From contig JACZYG010000008.1 in the NCBI GenBank assembly GCA_022571215.1, positions 1-64,000 on the forward strand: a stretch of 64,000 nt of DNA, given 5' to 3'. Positions within the stretch are counted from its first letter, which is position 1. Each line of letters opens with the position of its first letter. The notes below the pieces were generated by a model. The model saw nothing but the letters and a program-made list of their open reading frames with translations. It made no database searches and was not told the DNA's origin. This document shows, piece by piece, positions 47,884-57,148 of this stretch. The position numbers and the translations under genes were made by a program. The stretch comes from Fidelibacterota bacterium. GTDB taxonomy: Bacteria; Fidelibacterota; SORT01.

Positions 47884-47957
47884 TTTATACCTCGTTTGAC
47901 TTATGAATGACCTTCCCCCTATCCCTGAATGCAATATAGCCGTATGTGCTTCGGTAA

Positions 47958-48704
47958 TCACTCTTTCCAGTGGACTGCTTTGGCGAACTCGCCAATAAGA
48001 GCGGTGTCCATCTCCTCTTCGTGCACAGTACCCGTGACGATGAAGGATGCGCCTGCTCTGGCTCTCAGTTCGGCGGATTCGGGCGTGTGAATTCCCCCGC
48101 CTACTATGACAGGCAAACCGACTTCACTACATACCGCGGAAACGGTTTTCAGCGGCACGGGCATCTTTGCGCCGCTTCCCGCCTCTAAATAGATCGCCTT
48201 CATTCCCATCAGTTCCGCCGCCACGGAATGAGCTACGGTAATATCTTCCTTGTCTCTGGGAATAGGAAGCGTTCCGCTCATAAACAGCGCTGAACTGATG
48301 TTGCCGGATTCTATAAGAAGATACGCGGTTGATATGGATTCGATCTTTGACCGTTTGATCCGCATCGCAGATTTTACCTGCTCCCCGATGATCTTATCCG
48401 CGTTTCGTCCGCTGAGAAGAGACAAATACAGAAGCATATCCGCCTTGTCGGAGAGCTGTTCAGCGGAACCCGGAAAGATTATCACCGGAAGTTCGGAAGA
48501 TTTTTTCAGCGTTACGACTGCGGATTCGAAATCTGAATTATTGATAAGACTCCCACCGACGAGAATTCCGTCGGCTCCCGCCTCGGAAATTGAGTTGGAA
48601 AATTCGGTTAACTTTCCGTTGGGAACGCTGTCAGGATCTATTAAGACAAGATAGGCTGTTCCCTTCGTTTTTACTGCTTCAAGAAGATTTTCCCATACAG
48701 ACAA
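47958..48704 (-). CDS. pcrB: Geranylgeranylglyceryl/heptaprenylglyceryl phosphate synthase
   Basis: TIM-barrel enzyme that joins a polyprenyl diphosphate to sn-glycerol-1-phosphate by an ether bond. The 248 residues show LVLIDPDSVP at the N-terminus, ADGILVGGSLI, a middle SGTLPIPRDKEDI, AIYLEAGSGAKMPV and LPVIVGGGIHTPE with the phosphate-binding glycines, and ASFIVTGTVHEE. This is the GGGPS/PcrB family. Members in archaea start ether lipids, and homologues occur in FCB bacteria. It is 3 nt from gcvPA and appears to end the efp-acc-gcv run. Chain length is not predictable here. Confidence 0.92.
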   Translation of the reverse strand: MSVWENLLEAVKTKGTAYLVLIDPDSVPNGKLTEFSNSISEAGADGILVGGSLINNSDFESAVVTLKKSSELPVIIFPGSAEQLSDKADMLLYLSLLSGRNADKIIGEQVKSAMRIKRSKIESISTAYLLIESGNISSALFMSGTLPIPRDKEDITVAHSVAAELMGMKAIYLEAGSGAKMPVPLKTVSAVCSEVGLPVIVGGGIHTPESAELRARAGASFIVTGTVHEEEMDTALIGEFAKAVHWKE

Positions 48705-48707
48705 TTT

Positions 48708-50066
48708 TCAGCTCACTTCACTCAGCAGACCTATAAACCGGTCCATCTCTTCTTTGGTTCGCTTCTCCGTGACACAGATCAGCATACAGTTTTCCAATCC
48801 ATATTCATAAGGGGATAGATCGATACCCGCGAAGACCTTTTCATCCAAAAACGATTCTATTATCTTCGACGGAGCAACGGGAGTATTAACAACGAATTCT
48901 TTGAAGAACGGAGCGCTGAACATTACCTCAAAACCCGGCAATTTGTTTATTTCGTCCGCTAAATAGTGACTTTTGCGGGTGCTCAGCTCCGCGACGGTAC
49001 TTATCCCTTCTTTACCCATCAACGCCATATATATAGTGGCTGAAAGCATTACTAAACCTTGATTTGTGCAGATGTTGGAGGTAGCGCGCTCGCGTCTGAT
49101 ATGCTGTTCCCTTGTCTGTAGCGTCAGCACAAATCCCCTCTTGCCGTCTACATCCCAAGTCTGCCCGGCGATTCTGCCCGGCATGCGCCGTACGAGTTCC
49201 ATTTTTGCGGCAAATATGCCGAGATACGGTCCGCCGAATTGTGTCGGGGAACCGAGGGATTGTCCCTCTCCTACCACTATATCAGCACCGTATTCACCCG
49301 GTTTTTTGAGAATCCCAAGCGATATCGGATCGGCGCTGACGATAAAGAGAGCATCGTTATCATGGGCTATGGCTGCCATCTCATCGGCAGCTTCTATGCA
49401 ACCGAAGAAATTCGGCGTTTGAATCAGCAGACCGGCGGTGTCCGAATCAACCAGGTCGGAAAGGGCTTTCAGATCGGTTGTTCCGTCAACTTGCGGCACA
49501 GTGACAAGCTCAACATCTCCCCCTTGAAGATACGTTTTGACCACAGCCCTATGATCCGGATTCACGGTAGACGCGATCACCAGTTTATTTCTTTTCTTCA
49601 GATTGACCGCAAGCAATCCTGCTTCGGCGAGCGCCGAAGCCCCGTCATACATTGACGCGTTTGCGACATCCATCCCCGTCAACGCGCAGATCATGGATTG
49701 ATACTCAAATATTGCCTGAAGGGTTCCCTGCGAAACTTCCGGTTGATAAGGCGTGTAAGCGGTGAGATATTCCGAACGGCTGGTTATCTCTCCGATGACG
49801 GTCGGAACAAAATGATCATAGGCGCCTCCCCCTAAAAATGAAATTGCTTCACCCGTATGAACATTCCCGTTTGCAAGATCTCCGAGAAGTTTCAATACCT
49901 CATATTCTGAAAGTCCTTTACCTATACTTTCGAAATCGACATCAAGAAATTCCGGCGGGACATTGGAGAGTAATTCCTCAAAACTATCAACGCCGATAGC
50001 GTTGAGCATCTCCTTTCTGTCCTCCTCCGTGTTAGGAATAAGATGAAATGATTCTTCCAATGTCAT
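48708..50066 (-). CDS. gcvPA: Glycine dehydrogenase (decarboxylating) subunit 1
   Basis: N-terminal half of the P-protein in bacteria with a split glycine decarboxylase. The 452 residues begin IPNTEEDRKEMLNAIGV and carry the SFLGGGAYDHFVPTVI, TAYTPYQPEVSQGTLQAIFEYQ and NASMYDGASALAEA segments. The PLP lysine is in subunit 2 (gcvPB), which is not in this window, nor is gcvT. It overlaps gcvH by 4 nt. Confidence 0.95.
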   Translation of the reverse strand: MTLEESFHLIPNTEEDRKEMLNAIGVDSFEELLSNVPPEFLDVDFESIGKGLSEYEVLKLLGDLANGNVHTGEAISFLGGGAYDHFVPTVIGEITSRSEYLTAYTPYQPEVSQGTLQAIFEYQSMICALTGMDVANASMYDGASALAEAGLLAVNLKKRNKLVIASTVNPDHRAVVKTYLQGGDVELVTVPQVDGTTDLKALSDLVDSDTAGLLIQTPNFFGCIEAADEMAAIAHDNDALFIVSADPISLGILKKPGEYGADIVVGEGQSLGSPTQFGGPYLGIFAAKMELVRRMPGRIAGQTWDVDGKRGFVLTLQTREQHIRRERATSNICTNQGLVMLSATIYMALMGKEGISTVAELSTRKSHYLADEINKLPGFEVMFSAPFFKEFVVNTPVAPSKIIESFLDEKVFAGIDLSPYEYGLENCMLICVTEKRTKEEMDRFIGLLSEVS

Positions 50067-50440
50067 TCGATCAACCCCGCATAATCATCGGCAGACAGAA
50101 GTTTGGCGATTTCCGTCTCATCGGAGAATTCAATTTTGACTATCCACCCCTTGCCGTAAGGATCGTCATTCACAAACTCAGGAGAATCGAGAAGTCCGGG
50201 ATTTATCTCACTGATTTTTCCGGAAAGAGGGGCGTAAAGATCCTCGACGGTCTTTACCGCCTCAATTGTGCCGAATGTTTCGCCTATCCTGGTTTCATCA
50301 CCGACAGTCGGCATCTCGAGCCACGCAATATCCCCGAGCTCCGATTGGGCAAATTCCGTAACCCCGATAGTAGCTATATTTCCCTCTAATTTTATCCACT
50401 CATGTTCCTTTGTATATTTCAGATCAGCCGGTAGATTCAT
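50063..50440 (-). CDS. gcvH: Glycine cleavage system H protein
   Basis: Lipoyl carrier of the glycine cleavage system. The 125 residues carry the lipoylation site in [20 protein letters not shown] (lysine about residue 62) and the [13 protein letters not shown] start. It is normal length and full. The start overlaps the accC stop by 17 nt. Confidence 0.96.
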   Translation of the reverse strand: MNLPADLKYTKEHEWIKLEGNIATIGVTEFAQSELGDIAWLEMPTVGDETRIGETFGTIEAVKTVEDLYAPLSGKISEINPGLLDSPEFVNDDPYGKGWIVKIEFSDETEIAKLLSADDYAGLIE

Positions 50441-51857
50441 CGATCTTCTCCTTCTCTGTTTCTGCCGGTTGCAATCCGATTCTTTTACCGTAATCAGACC
50501 TTGATTTAAGAGTCGGGTCGAATTTAAATGAATCTAAAAAGCTTGTGTCATAGTCCCCGCTTGCAAATTTTTCATGTTTAAGCACCTGTAGGTGAAACGG
50601 AAGCGTCGTTTTCGGTCCCTCGATGACACATTCCTCAATACCTCTCTTCATTCTCCCTATAGCTTCCTCTCTTGTTCGTCCCCACGCGATCATTTTCGCA
50701 AGCAGTGAATCATAATATTGAGGTATTTCGTATCCCGCGTATACGTGCGTGTCAACGCGTATACCGACTCCGCCCGGAACGTGGAATGCCGTAATAAGAG
50801 AGGGAGACGGCATGAAATTGTGTTCGGGATCTTCAGCGTTTATCCTGCACTCTATTGCATGCCATTGAGGCTTAGCGTTCAAGACCTCATCGCTGATAGG
50901 TTCTCCGGCGGCAATCCGTATCTGCTCTTTTAACAGGTCAACTCCGTAAACCATTTCGGTCACGGGATGCTCCACTTGTATCCGGGTGTTCATTTCCATG
51001 AAGTAAAAATTACCCTCTTTGTCGAGCAAAAATTCAACGGTCCCCGCGTTGACATAATTTGCCTCACGAGCGCCCTTAATAGCGGCATCACCCATTTTTT
51101 TTCTCAATTCCGGTGAGACGGCGGGAGATGGAGATTCCTCGATAAGCTTCTGATGCCGTCGTTGAATAGAACAATCCCGTTCACCGAGATGGATGGTATT
51201 TCCATGATTATCGGCCAGGATTTGAATCTCTATATGTCTCGGATTCTTAATAAATTTTTCCATGTATAGAGAACCGTTATCGAATGACTTTTGAGCTTCC
51301 GAAGCCGCCACCAAATACGCCTTCTCTATCTCCTCTTCACTCCTGACGATCCGCATCCCCTTGCCTCCCCCTCCGGCTGTCGCCTTCAGCATTACGGGGT
51401 AACCGATCTCGTTTGCGATCTTCACAGCTTCTTCCGCCGATTCGATGACTCCATCGCTACCCGGTATCACAGGCACGCCAGCTTTTTTCATATTCTTTTT
51501 TGCCAGCGCTTTGTCACCCATTTCGGCTATCACTTTTCCGGGAGGTCCGATAAATGTGATATTCGATTCGGCGACGCAATCGGCGAAATTGGCGTTCTCC
51601 GCTAAAAATCCGTAACCCGGGTGGATAGCATCAGAATTAGTTATCTCTGCCGTTGCGAGAATTTGGGGAATCAGGAGATAACTCTGCAATCCGGGAGGAG
51701 GACCGATACAGATCGCCTCATCGGAAAATTTTACATGCAGTGAATCTTCATCCGCCTCGGAGTACACCGCCACCGTTTGGATGCCAAGCTCGTGGCACGC
51801 GCGGATAATACGAAGAGCTATTTCTCCTCGATTGGCTATGAGGATCTTTTTAAACAT
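50424..51857 (-). CDS. accC: Biotin carboxylase subunit of acetyl-CoA carboxylase
   Basis: ATP-grasp enzyme that carboxylates biotin on AccB. The 477 residues have [20 protein letters not shown], the glycine-rich loop [26 protein letters not shown] and the [10 protein letters not shown] segment. A C-terminal extension past the normal end (about 455-477, ending [10 protein letters not shown]) overlaps gcvH. Transcribed after accB with a 10-nt gap. Confidence 0.96.
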   Translation of the reverse strand: MFKKILIANRGEIALRIIRACHELGIQTVAVYSEADEDSLHVKFSDEAICIGPPPGLQSYLLIPQILATAEITNSDAIHPGYGFLAENANFADCVAESNITFIGPPGKVIAEMGDKALAKKNMKKAGVPVIPGSDGVIESAEEAVKIANEIGYPVMLKATAGGGGKGMRIVRSEEEIEKAYLVAASEAQKSFDNGSLYMEKFIKNPRHIEIQILADNHGNTIHLGERDCSIQRRHQKLIEESPSPAVSPELRKKMGDAAIKGAREANYVNAGTVEFLLDKEGNFYFMEMNTRIQVEHPVTEMVYGVDLLKEQIRIAAGEPISDEVLNAKPQWHAIECRINAEDPEHNFMPSPSLITAFHVPGGVGIRVDTHVYAGYEIPQYYDSLLAKMIAWGRTREEAIGRMKRGIEECVIEGPKTTLPFHLQVLKHEKFASGDYDTSFLDSFKFDPTLKSRSDYGKRIGLQPAETEKEKIDESTG

Positions 51858-51867
51858 ACTTAGAGTG

Positions 51868-52311
51868 TTATCCGACGTCTATAAGGAATAGCGGCTCGTT
51901 ATATTGAACCGGTTTAGAATTGTCTACAAGAATTTCAATTATTACTCCCGAATACTCGGACTCGATCTCGTTCATAAGTTTCATCGCTTCCACGATACAT
52001 AATACATCGCCTTCTTTTACCTTATCCCCGACTTTTACGAATGGCTCCGCTTCGGGCGTGGATGCGGTATAGAAGGTGCCGACCATAGGAGATTTTATCT
52101 GAATATGATTCTCATTCGCGGATTGTTCGTCAGGAGTTGAATCAATCGAAACGGATGCCGCCTCTTCTTGCCCGGACACAACCTTTACCCCGTTACTATT
52201 CAAGCTTCCCTTTGATACTCGTATTTTTCTCCCCCAGCTGCTCAGTTCAATTTCGCCGATATCGGATTCTTCGAGTATTTTTATAAGCCGTTTGATCTTA
52301 TCTTCGTTCAT
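51868..52311 (-). CDS. accB: Biotin carboxyl carrier protein of acetyl-CoA carboxylase
   Basis: 147 residues: an N-terminal helix ([19 protein letters not shown]), a flexible acidic linker (about 45-75) and the biotinyl domain with the conserved [12 protein letters not shown] (biotinylated lysine). It follows efp by 29 nt in the efp-accB-accC order that many bacteria share. Confidence 0.96.
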   Translation of the reverse strand: MNEDKIKRLIKILEESDIGEIELSSWGRKIRVSKGSLNSNGVKVVSGQEEAASVSIDSTPDEQSANENHIQIKSPMVGTFYTASTPEAEPFVKVGDKVKEGDVLCIVEAMKLMNEIESEYSGVIIEILVDNSKPVQYNEPLFLIDVG

Positions 52312-52340
52312 TCATATCTCCGAAAGGTAGCTTGAATTTT

Positions 52341-52901
52341 CTATTTGACCCGCTCAACGTATTCACCGCTTCGGGTATCAACCTTGACCGATTCGCCCTG
52401 CTGCACGAACAGTGGTACGTTAACCATGAGACCTGTCTCCAATTTCGCGGGTTTTGTCCCGCCTTGAGCGGTATCTCCTTTGACACCGGGATCCGTTTCG
52501 ACTATTTCTGCCGTTATGAACGGCGGAATTTCAATGTCAACAGGTTCGTTTCCATGAAACAGTACTTTTATCTCCATGCTCTCTTTAAGATAATTGCTTA
52601 CATCGCTTAAAATCTCATTTGAAAGAGGAATTTGATCAAAAGTTTCCGTGTCCATGAAATAGTATGAGGAATCGTCCGAATATAGATATTGCATTTTCTT
52701 TGCATCAAGCCGTACTTCCTCTATCTTCTCTCCCGCCCGAAAAGTCTTATCTATGACCTTGCCCGATTTAATACCTTTCATCTTTGTCCTGACAAACGCT
52801 GCGCCCTTACCCGGCTTAACGTGAAGGAATTCCACTATCTTATAAATCTCTTTATTGTAAAGAAATGTGAACCCATTTCTAATATCTGATGTAGATGCCA
52901 T
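52341..52901 (-). CDS. efp: Translation elongation factor P
   Basis: Relieves ribosome stalling at polyproline. The 186 residues span the three EF-P beta-barrel domains. The tip loop HVKPGKGAAFVRTKMK carries the lysine (about residue 34) that is modified in some bacteria. No modification genes (epmA/epmB) are in the window. It is first in an operon led by a near-consensus promoter. Confidence 0.96.
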   Translation of the reverse strand: MASTSDIRNGFTFLYNKEIYKIVEFLHVKPGKGAAFVRTKMKGIKSGKVIDKTFRAGEKIEEVRLDAKKMQYLYSDDSSYYFMDTETFDQIPLSNEILSDVSNYLKESMEIKVLFHGNEPVDIEIPPFITAEIVETDPGVKGDTAQGGTKPAKLETGLMVNVPLFVQQGESVKVDTRSGEYVERVK

Positions 52902-53401
52902 CTATTTATTTTCTCTCTATTTATCTAATTCGTTTACACATAGTTATAGAAGATGGTAATCTACAAGTTGAAATTCCATCTGTCAACACTTTTAAGGGTC
53001 TGTTTTATGGTATTTTTAGCGTTTTTAACTACGGGAGTACACACTTTTATTAGTTGTTAAATAATAAATTGGTGGTAAGGGCATAGGTTGACGACTATTT
53101 GTTTTATCTGAAATACATGGCGCAAGGTAAAACTCTTTACACACCCCGCCCTACGGGCACCCCTCTTAATAGAGGGGAACTTATTGCATCTTTAATGCGA
53201 TACCGATACATGCGATCAGAACCACTCCACGCTTACAACGTGTCCCTCCATTTAATTAAGAAGGGGTCAAAAATTCCCCTCTATTAAGAGGGGTGGATTA
53301 GATAATCGAAGATTAGCTAAGACGGGGTGTGTCAGCTGCCTTCGTGGGAGTCTGGTCTTAAAATGCTTTAGAACTCTGACCACAGCCCGACCCGCGCTCA
53401 A
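52902..53401. other. Intergenic region with promoter and repeats
   Basis: The left part (52902-52990) holds the efp promoter. The right part (about 53140-53400) holds CCCTCTTAATAGAGGGG (53161-53177) and CCCCTCTATTAAGAGGGG (53276-53293) hairpins and an imperfect TTGCAT/ATGCGA hairpin (53183-53201). No gene is seen. Confidence 0.7.
52958..52986 (-). promoter_or_regulatory. Sigma-70-type promoter of the efp operon
   Basis: Minus-strand TTGACA (52981-52986), a 17-nt spacer and TAGATT (52958-52963). It lies 57-85 nt upstream of the efp ATG at 52901 and would drive efp-accB-accC-gcvH-gcvPA-pcrB. Confidence 0.65.
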
Positions 53402-53959
53402 TTACCTTAATAAACGCCGCGCGGAAACATACCGTTTTTTATAGTAAGGTTGGTTCATTGAGGATGTTACAACTCCTTTGGAGAGACTTGCGTGGACAAA
53501 ATTGTCATTACCGACGTATATACCCACATGACTGACACCCTTTGATTCTATATCCCTGAAAAATACGAGATCGCCGAACTTGAGTCTTCTCCTGCTTATT
53601 TTCGTTCCTAATTTATATTGCGAAGCCGCGTGATGCGGAAGACTTCTTTTTGCGGATTCCGCAAACACTTTCATGGTAAATCCCGAGCAATCCATTCCCC
53701 TCATGGTGGCGCCTCCCCATTTGTACGGAACCCCTTTATACTTATTTATCGATTTGAGCATAGATAATTTTATTGGAGCGTTTAGCCTCGTTACAGCTGA
53801 CAGGAGGGGCATTTTTTTGGACCTTTTACCGGCAACGGTTGAGGACTTTTTGCTACCGCCCTTATCCGATGTATACTTAGGAGACGGCTTCATACCGGCG
53901 CAACCTGATAAAAGGTTAAGAGCAATCAAAGCAGCTATAGTGATTCTATATTTATTCAT
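53402..53959 (-). CDS. NlpC/P60-family cell-wall hydrolase lipoprotein
   Basis: I place the start at the ATG at 53959, giving a lipoprotein signal that ends LNLLSGCAG; the longer frame to 53986 only adds residues before it. The 185 residues have a basic linker and an NlpC/P60 domain (about 75-185) with catalytic Cys in GMDCSGFT, His in VSHVGIYVG and a third residue in FVHAS. Such enzymes cut peptidoglycan stem peptides. It is divergent from the plus-strand island. Confidence 0.93.
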   Translation of the reverse strand: MNKYRITIAALIALNLLSGCAGMKPSPKYTSDKGGSKKSSTVAGKRSKKMPLLSAVTRLNAPIKLSMLKSINKYKGVPYKWGGATMRGMDCSGFTMKVFAESAKRSLPHHAASQYKLGTKISRRRLKFGDLVFFRDIESKGVSHVGIYVGNDNFVHASLSKGVVTSSMNQPYYKKRYVSARRLLR

Positions 53960-54045
53960 ATTCTTCAATATAATCAACATTTTCATTAAGTTAGCGAGCT
54001 ATATTCTTATTGGCAAATGTTTACTCCCGACCCACCAAAATGTGC

Positions 54046-54074
54046 TTGACTTATCCTAAGCGGAGATGTAACAT
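54046..54074 (+). promoter_or_regulatory. Putative sigma-70 promoter of the plus-strand island
   Basis: TTGACT (54046-54051), a 17-nt spacer and TAACAT (54069-54074). It lies about 77 nt upstream of the TTG start at 54151 in the divergent gap with the NlpC/P60 gene. Confidence 0.55.
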
Positions 54075-54150
54075 TAGCGGGAGTAGAGGTGGATTAGTTC
54101 CATTGATACTTGTATTTTTACCAATACTTCAAACTTAACGAGGAGTCATT

Positions 54151-54573
54151 TTGAAAAATAAGCGGCTTTTAAACTTAAGCGTATTGCTGCTTGTACTTCT
54201 TTTCTCCAATGCAATCAAAGCGAACGAATTCGCATTCTTTAGCACTGTCCAAAAAGTCTTCAAAACACAGGGGCTTCATGTTTCCTACGATAATATGAAA
54301 TTTGTCGAAGAGAACGGAATACGCCGCTTTATGCTTACCCTTCAATCGAGGAGAACGGATATAGACCGTGTCATGCTCGTAGGATTTTACGCTTCTGGCA
54401 TTGCAATTCAAAGGACAAACGAAAATGTCGATGGAGTCAACATTTCTCTTAATATCTCGAGGAAAGACGATGAGAGGATACTGCTCTCCGCTAACACAAA
54501 AGACATTTTATCTCTGTTGAATAAGAAGATTAGCACAAACCAATTTGTAAGTTCAAACGTGAGCTGGTATTAA
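54151..54573 (+). CDS. Secreted protein of unknown function
   Basis: 140 residues. It starts at TTG, preceded by CGAGGAG six bases upstream. A signal peptide (about 1-24, cut near NAIKANE) is followed by a small mixed alpha/beta domain with no recognised motif, no cysteine pairs and a C-terminal SNVSWY. It is 19 nt from the next gene and probably shares its transcript, which ends at the terminator at 54856. Confidence 0.7.
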   Translation: MKNKRLLNLSVLLLVLLFSNAIKANEFAFFSTVQKVFKTQGLHVSYDNMKFVEENGIRRFMLTLQSRRTDIDRVMLVGFYASGIAIQRTNENVDGVNISLNISRKDDERILLSANTKDILSLLNKKISTNQFVSSNVSWY

Positions 54574-54592
54574 AATAATAAGGAGGTTTTAA

Positions 54593-54823
54593 ATGGAAAT
54601 AGACTTAATGACAAGATTAGCCGGATATTTTTGGTCATTGGTATGGGCGGTCGTGGCATCAGTCGGTTTCGCATTCGGTGTCGGGCTGGCGCTCATGGTT
54701 TTCAACTGGCTCTCTAAAGATATTGACGAATGGCAAGAAATTAAGAATGGCAACTATGGAGTAGCCGCTATCATGGTCACACTGATTTTGATGGTAGGAT
54801 TGGTCGTCCATCGCGTCATATAG
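54593..54823 (+). CDS. DUF350-like small membrane protein
   Basis: 76 residues with two hydrophobic helices (about 12-38 and 55-74). The linker DEWQEIKNGNYGVAAIMVTLIL resembles the repeat unit of DUF350 proteins, which are usually twice this size. An AGGAGG ribosome site is just upstream. The function is unknown. It forms a two-gene unit with the secreted protein before it. Confidence 0.7.
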   Translation: MEIDLMTRLAGYFWSLVWAVVASVGFAFGVGLALMVFNWLSKDIDEWQEIKNGNYGVAAIMVTLILMVGLVVHRVI

Positions 54824-54855
54824 ATCTTACCGGGTATACACAGATGGAATTCAGC

Positions 54856-54885
54856 GGCAGGCATTCGTGCCTGCCCTTTTATTTT
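54856..54885 (+). terminator. Rho-independent terminator
   Basis: A perfect 8-bp stem GGCAGGCA/TGCCTGCC closed by a TTCG tetraloop, followed by CTTTTATTTT. It is the clearest terminator in the window and ends the two-gene transcript 54151-54823. Confidence 0.88.
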
Positions 54886-54907
54886 AAACTACGAACGGAG
54901 TTAAGAG

Positions 54908-55846
54908 TTGAAACATAGCATCACAATTTCACTGTCACTCGCCTCTTTACTGCTCCTTTCCTGCGCAAGCGGTCCATTAAAGGAAGCAAATCTTTTATAT
55001 GAATCAGGAGATTATCAAGCCGTCGTAAAGTCATTGAAACCGATCATCGAAAGCGCTCCCGATAATGCCGATGCTCACCTCCTGCTCGGAAAAACGCTTC
55101 GGGCGCAGGGGAAAAGCTCTGCCGCTTTTGAAGAATTCAAGACGGTACATCGACTTGCTCCGGATAACAAGGATGCCGCTTCTGCGCTACGGCAATATTA
55201 TGCGGCTGATGGGAAGAAATATTTGGCAGCAGGGAAAATAGATGAGGCGATCTCTTCTTATTCCAGAGCGCATAAATTAGATGAATCCGATCCGGAAACT
55301 TCATTGGGATTGGCGAACGCTTACATCAAATTCGGTCTACTGACCAGAGCGGAGAAACTTCTCGACAATGCTTCCGGTCTCAGGGAAGAGGTAGATAAAA
55401 GCCGCGCTCAGATAACAAAGCAAAAAGATATCGCGTCAGCTGCCTTTGCGAAGGGGAAGAAAGCGTATGACAGAGGACGATATTCTACGGCAAAAAAACA
55501 TTTGGACAAAGCGATCAAGAACAATCGAGACGATAACGATATTAAATATTACTCGTATATGTCCAATGGTCTCTATTTATACAAGAAGGGTAGCCGATGG
55601 CAGATATGGGACGCCATTGTGGAGTTTGGAAAAGCCGCCGAGGTTGACCCGCTTTCCGCTGAAGCAAACTATTACCAAGCCCTCGGATACCTCAAAAAAG
55701 ACGACAAGGATTTCGAAAACATATTATCGTTCTACGAAAAAGCGCTCGAACTCGATGTTGACAGGAAATTCACTTCAGAAATTAAGAAGGGATTGAAAAA
55801 ACAGAGACGACGTAAGAAAGTTCTTGATGAATTCTGGGGGAAATAA
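54908..55846 (+). CDS. TPR lipoprotein
   Basis: 312 residues from a TTG start (an ACGGAG site lies a few bases upstream). The lipoprotein signal ends LLLLSCASG. The mature part is TPR repeats, such as ALLYESGDYQAVVKSLKPII-like and AHLLLGKTLRAQGKSSAAFE units, then SYSRAHKLDESDPETSLGLA. A late pair is around residue 190-290. It is probably a scaffold in the periplasm. It lies 22 nt after the terminator, so it needs its own promoter or readthrough. Confidence 0.82.
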   Translation: MKHSITISLSLASLLLLSCASGPLKEANLLYESGDYQAVVKSLKPIIESAPDNADAHLLLGKTLRAQGKSSAAFEEFKTVHRLAPDNKDAASALRQYYAADGKKYLAAGKIDEAISSYSRAHKLDESDPETSLGLANAYIKFGLLTRAEKLLDNASGLREEVDKSRAQITKQKDIASAAFAKGKKAYDRGRYSTAKKHLDKAIKNNRDDNDIKYYSYMSNGLYLYKKGSRWQIWDAIVEFGKAAEVDPLSAEANYYQALGYLKKDDKDFENILSFYEKALELDVDRKFTSEIKKGLKKQRRRKKVLDEFWGK

Positions 55847-55891
55847 CAAGCCTATCTCCACTCCGCCTTGTAAACTTGGTCGAAGCCACCA

Positions 55892-57148
55892 ATGAAAAAA
55901 AAATCGTATAGGCGTTTCCTTCGGAGGATAAGCATCGCGCTCATAAAGGCTCAGAAGCCTATACGCATACTCTCGTCTATCCATATTCCTAACACCGTCA
56001 AAAAACGTTTTCTTTCACATAAAAAGAAAAGATTACCAAAGTATGAATATCCTCCCCTCAGATGGAGCGCCGATCAGCGGAGGAGTATGTTTTTTGAGAT
56101 TCAATCACAACTCGACAGCTCGAATCCTGTGGAAAACATTATTCGAAAGACCTGTGAGGAGTATCTGCTGACCATCAAAATGCTCGAATCAAGGGGAACG
56201 GCTGATTTTTATAAATATTCTAAAGAGCTGTACGGATACCCGGATCAGAGATTCGTAGGAGGAAAAGTTTCTATATACGACTTGGCTATGCACATCAATG
56301 ACGCATTTGAAGGATTCGAGCTTCCGTACGATTTAGAAAAAGATGTGCCTAAATTAAACGCTCTTGCGGCTAAAACACTGCTTTCGGATCAACTGAGAGA
56401 ACTCTTCCCTGATAAAAAGATAAATGTCATAATCTCTAACAGACTCACCGCCGATGCGGCAGCGGGAGCGGATTACGTTAAACTGAGAAAGGGCGCAACT
56501 TACACACACAGGCAGATAGAACAACTCGTTCGACATGAAGGAGAGGTGCATATCGCCACAACATTGAACGGCGCCTCGCAACCAATCCTCAAATTTCTTT
56601 CAAAAGGTACGCCAAGAACGACTGTCTATCAGGAAGGATTAGCCGTATTTGCCGAATTCATGAGTCAGCAAATTGACCCGGTACGGGTAAAAAGACTCGC
56701 CTATCGGACAATTGCGATTAAGATGTGCGAAGACGGAGCTGATTTCATTGATCTGTTCAACTATTATCTCGAACAGAATTTTTCGGAATCTGACGCGTTT
56801 GATGCCGCCGCCAGGTGCATAAGGGGCGGTCTAATGCGAGGAGGCGCGCCCTTTACAAAGGATGTCTCCTATCTTGACGGCTTCGTGAAAATTTATCACT
56901 TCGTGCACGTGGCGATGAAGAAAAATCGACCTGAACTTGTCAGATTTTTATTTGCCGGGAAACTCACGGCAGAAACCGTACCCATCATTTATGATCTGAG
57001 CCTGGACAATTTGGTCAGGGAACCTAAATATCTTCCCGATTGGGTCAGAGACACCAGATACCTTCTGACCTTCTTCAATTTTTCGGCTTTCATGGATCTG
57101 ATAAACCTTTCAGAGGTCGAAGAGCATTATGAGCATCTGATGAATTAA
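55892..57148 (+). CDS. DUF1704 QEGLA-motif metallopeptidase-like protein
   Basis: 418 residues of the 'flavohemoglobin expression-modulating QEGLA motif' family (DUF1704). H215-E216-x3-H220 (in LVRHEGEVHIATT) and the Q247-EGLA motif with E248 match the HExxxH zinc site and third ligand of MATCAP, the eukaryotic tubulin-tyrosine carboxypeptidase of the same family. A very basic N-terminus (1-50) has no signal peptide. The bacterial substrate is not known to me. It meets the PHP gene tail to tail with a 4-nt overlap. Confidence 0.88.
   Translation: MKKKSYRRFLRRISIALIKAQKPIRILSSIHIPNTVKKRFLSHKKKRLPKYEYPPLRWSADQRRSMFFEIQSQLDSSNPVENIIRKTCEEYLLTIKMLESRGTADFYKYSKELYGYPDQRFVGGKVSIYDLAMHINDAFEGFELPYDLEKDVPKLNALAAKTLLSDQLRELFPDKKINVIISNRLTADAAAGADYVKLRKGATYTHRQIEQLVRHEGEVHIATTLNGASQPILKFLSKGTPRTTVYQEGLAVFAEFMSQQIDPVRVKRLAYRTIAIKMCEDGADFIDLFNYYLEQNFSESDAFDAAARCIRGGLMRGGAPFTKDVSYLDGFVKIYHFVHVAMKKNRPELVRFLFAGKLTAETVPIIYDLSLDNLVREPKYLPDWVRDTRYLLTFFNFSAFMDLINLSEVEEHYEHLMN

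Noticed and set aside
53099-53287. Plus-strand frame of 62 codons upstream of efp
   Set aside because: Repeat DNA (CCCTCTTAATAGAGGGG-type hairpins) explains it.
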